A DNA stretch of 12,451 nt, taken from positions 1-12,451 of the forward strand of contig JAJRSN010000166.1 of the NCBI GenBank assembly GCA_024278715.1, read 5' to 3'. Source of the DNA: Calditrichota bacterium. GTDB lineage: Bacteria; Calditrichota; Calditrichia; Calditrichales; Calditrichaceae. Under the pieces are notes generated by a model. That model was given only the letters and a program-made list of their open reading frames with translations, did not search any database and had not been told where the DNA came from. Positions 12,044-12,451 of this stretch are shown one piece after another. How positions within the stretch are numbered: the first letter of the stretch is position 1; the number at the start of each line of letters is the position of its first letter. The translations under genes and the position numbers were made by a program.

Positions 12044-12451
12044 TTATTTCTGATCGTTTTTTAAAAAAAGCAATGTGAACACCGTGCCTTTGCCGGGCTC
12101 GCTTTGTACTTCTATTTCCCCGTGCAGGCTTTCCATTATCCGATAAACAATGGCTAAACCCAATCCTGTTCCGCCCTTTTTGGATGTAAAAAAAGGATCG
12201 AAGATACGCGGGAGATGTTCACGCGGAATTCCGGCGCCGTTGTCTTCGATTTCTATTGCTACATGTTTTGCATTTTCGCGGATGCCGATTTTTAACCGCC
12301 CGCTCGGCTTCATTGCCTCGATGGCGTTAATAAACATATTGAGAAACACCTGGGTCAGCATATCCTCGTCGGCGAGAATAATTCCGGCGACCTCATCGGA
12401 AAAATCCTTTATCACCCGAATATTCTTCTCTTTAATTTCGGATTGAATGAG
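12044..12451 (-). CDS. Sensor histidine kinase, C-terminal catalytic part (runs off the right edge)
   Basis: The frame is open from the stop at 12044-12046 to the window edge, 135 codons, so the N-terminal sensor and the phosphoacceptor His are outside. An internal GTG at 12413-12415 is not taken as the start, since the conserved kinase sequence continues upstream (EIKEKNIRVIKDF). The ATP-binding domain is complete: N box DEDMLTQVFLNMFINAIEAM, G1 EDNGAGIP, F box FDPFFTSK, G2 GGTGLGLAIV and the end pattern GEIEVQSEPGKGTVFTLLF. It is the partner of the NtrC-type regulator that follows it by 11-15 bases. Confidence 0.93.
   Translation of the reverse strand, partial: LIQSEIKEKNIRVIKDFSDEVAGIILADEDMLTQVFLNMFINAIEAMKPSGRLKIGIRENAKHVAIEIEDNGAGIPREHLPRIFDPFFTSKKGGTGLGLAIVYRIMESLHGEIEVQSEPGKGTVFTLLFLKNDQK

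Noticed and set aside
12044..12415. Histidine kinase starting at the GTG at 12413-12415
   Set aside because: Conserved kinase sequence continues upstream in the same frame to the window edge, so the gene is a partial, not a short stand-alone ATPase domain.

Overview
The window is a bacterial chromosomal segment with compact genes, strong AAGGAG-type ribosome binding sites, a Sec signal peptide, an envelope adaptor protein and a sigma-54 activator of the NtrC class. This points to a Gram-negative-like, probably anaerobic bacterium. A Calditrichota/FCB-type origin would fit, but the phylum cannot be fixed from this sequence alone and that is only a guess.

Layout. Positions 1-359 (minus) hold the start of a HlyD-like membrane-fusion/adaptor protein that runs off the left edge. 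A bidirectional terminator at 478-500 separates it from a secreted DUF2147 protein (700-1143, minus) and a UPF0489 arginase-fold protein (1326-2054, minus, TTG start). From 2208 to 8757 there is a two-sided metabolic locus. A CitF-type citrate CoA-transferase gene (minus) diverges from a plus-strand operon: TrmB-family regulator, compact citrate-synthase-like citryl-CoA lyase, HD-domain protein, beta-decarboxylating dehydrogenase of the isocitrate/homoisocitrate class, and MmgE/PrpD dehydratase. Terminators lie at both outer ends (2129-2153 and 8784-8812). A near-palindrome in the divergent promoter region is the likely regulator site. No citD, citE, citC, citX or citG is present. The simplest reading is an ACP-independent citrate- or alkylcitrate-cleaving module: a CoA-transferase makes the citryl-CoA-type thioester and a citrate-synthase-fold lyase cleaves it. 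A dehydratase and an oxidative decarboxylase for the same tricarboxylate family are alongside.

Positions 8813-9477 are non-coding and built from degenerate repeats, including two copies of a C-run/G-run nested hairpin element that share 66 identical bases.

The right part (minus strand) carries a two-component system (histidine kinase fragment 12044 to the right edge; NtrC-type response regulator 10658-12028). Downstream lies a small operon: a DsrE-family protein (10082-10426) and a multi-pass membrane protein (9478-10068). The DsrE gene is the most striking object here. Its reading frame is interrupted by one in-frame TGA (10202-10204) exactly at the first Cys of the family's CGxC motif, the frame continues for 39 conserved-looking codons to a TAA, and the bases after the TGA fold into a bacterial-SECIS-like stem-loop. 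I call it a selenoprotein. An imperfect sigma-54 promoter and an upstream palindrome suggest that the adjacent NtrC-type activator controls it.
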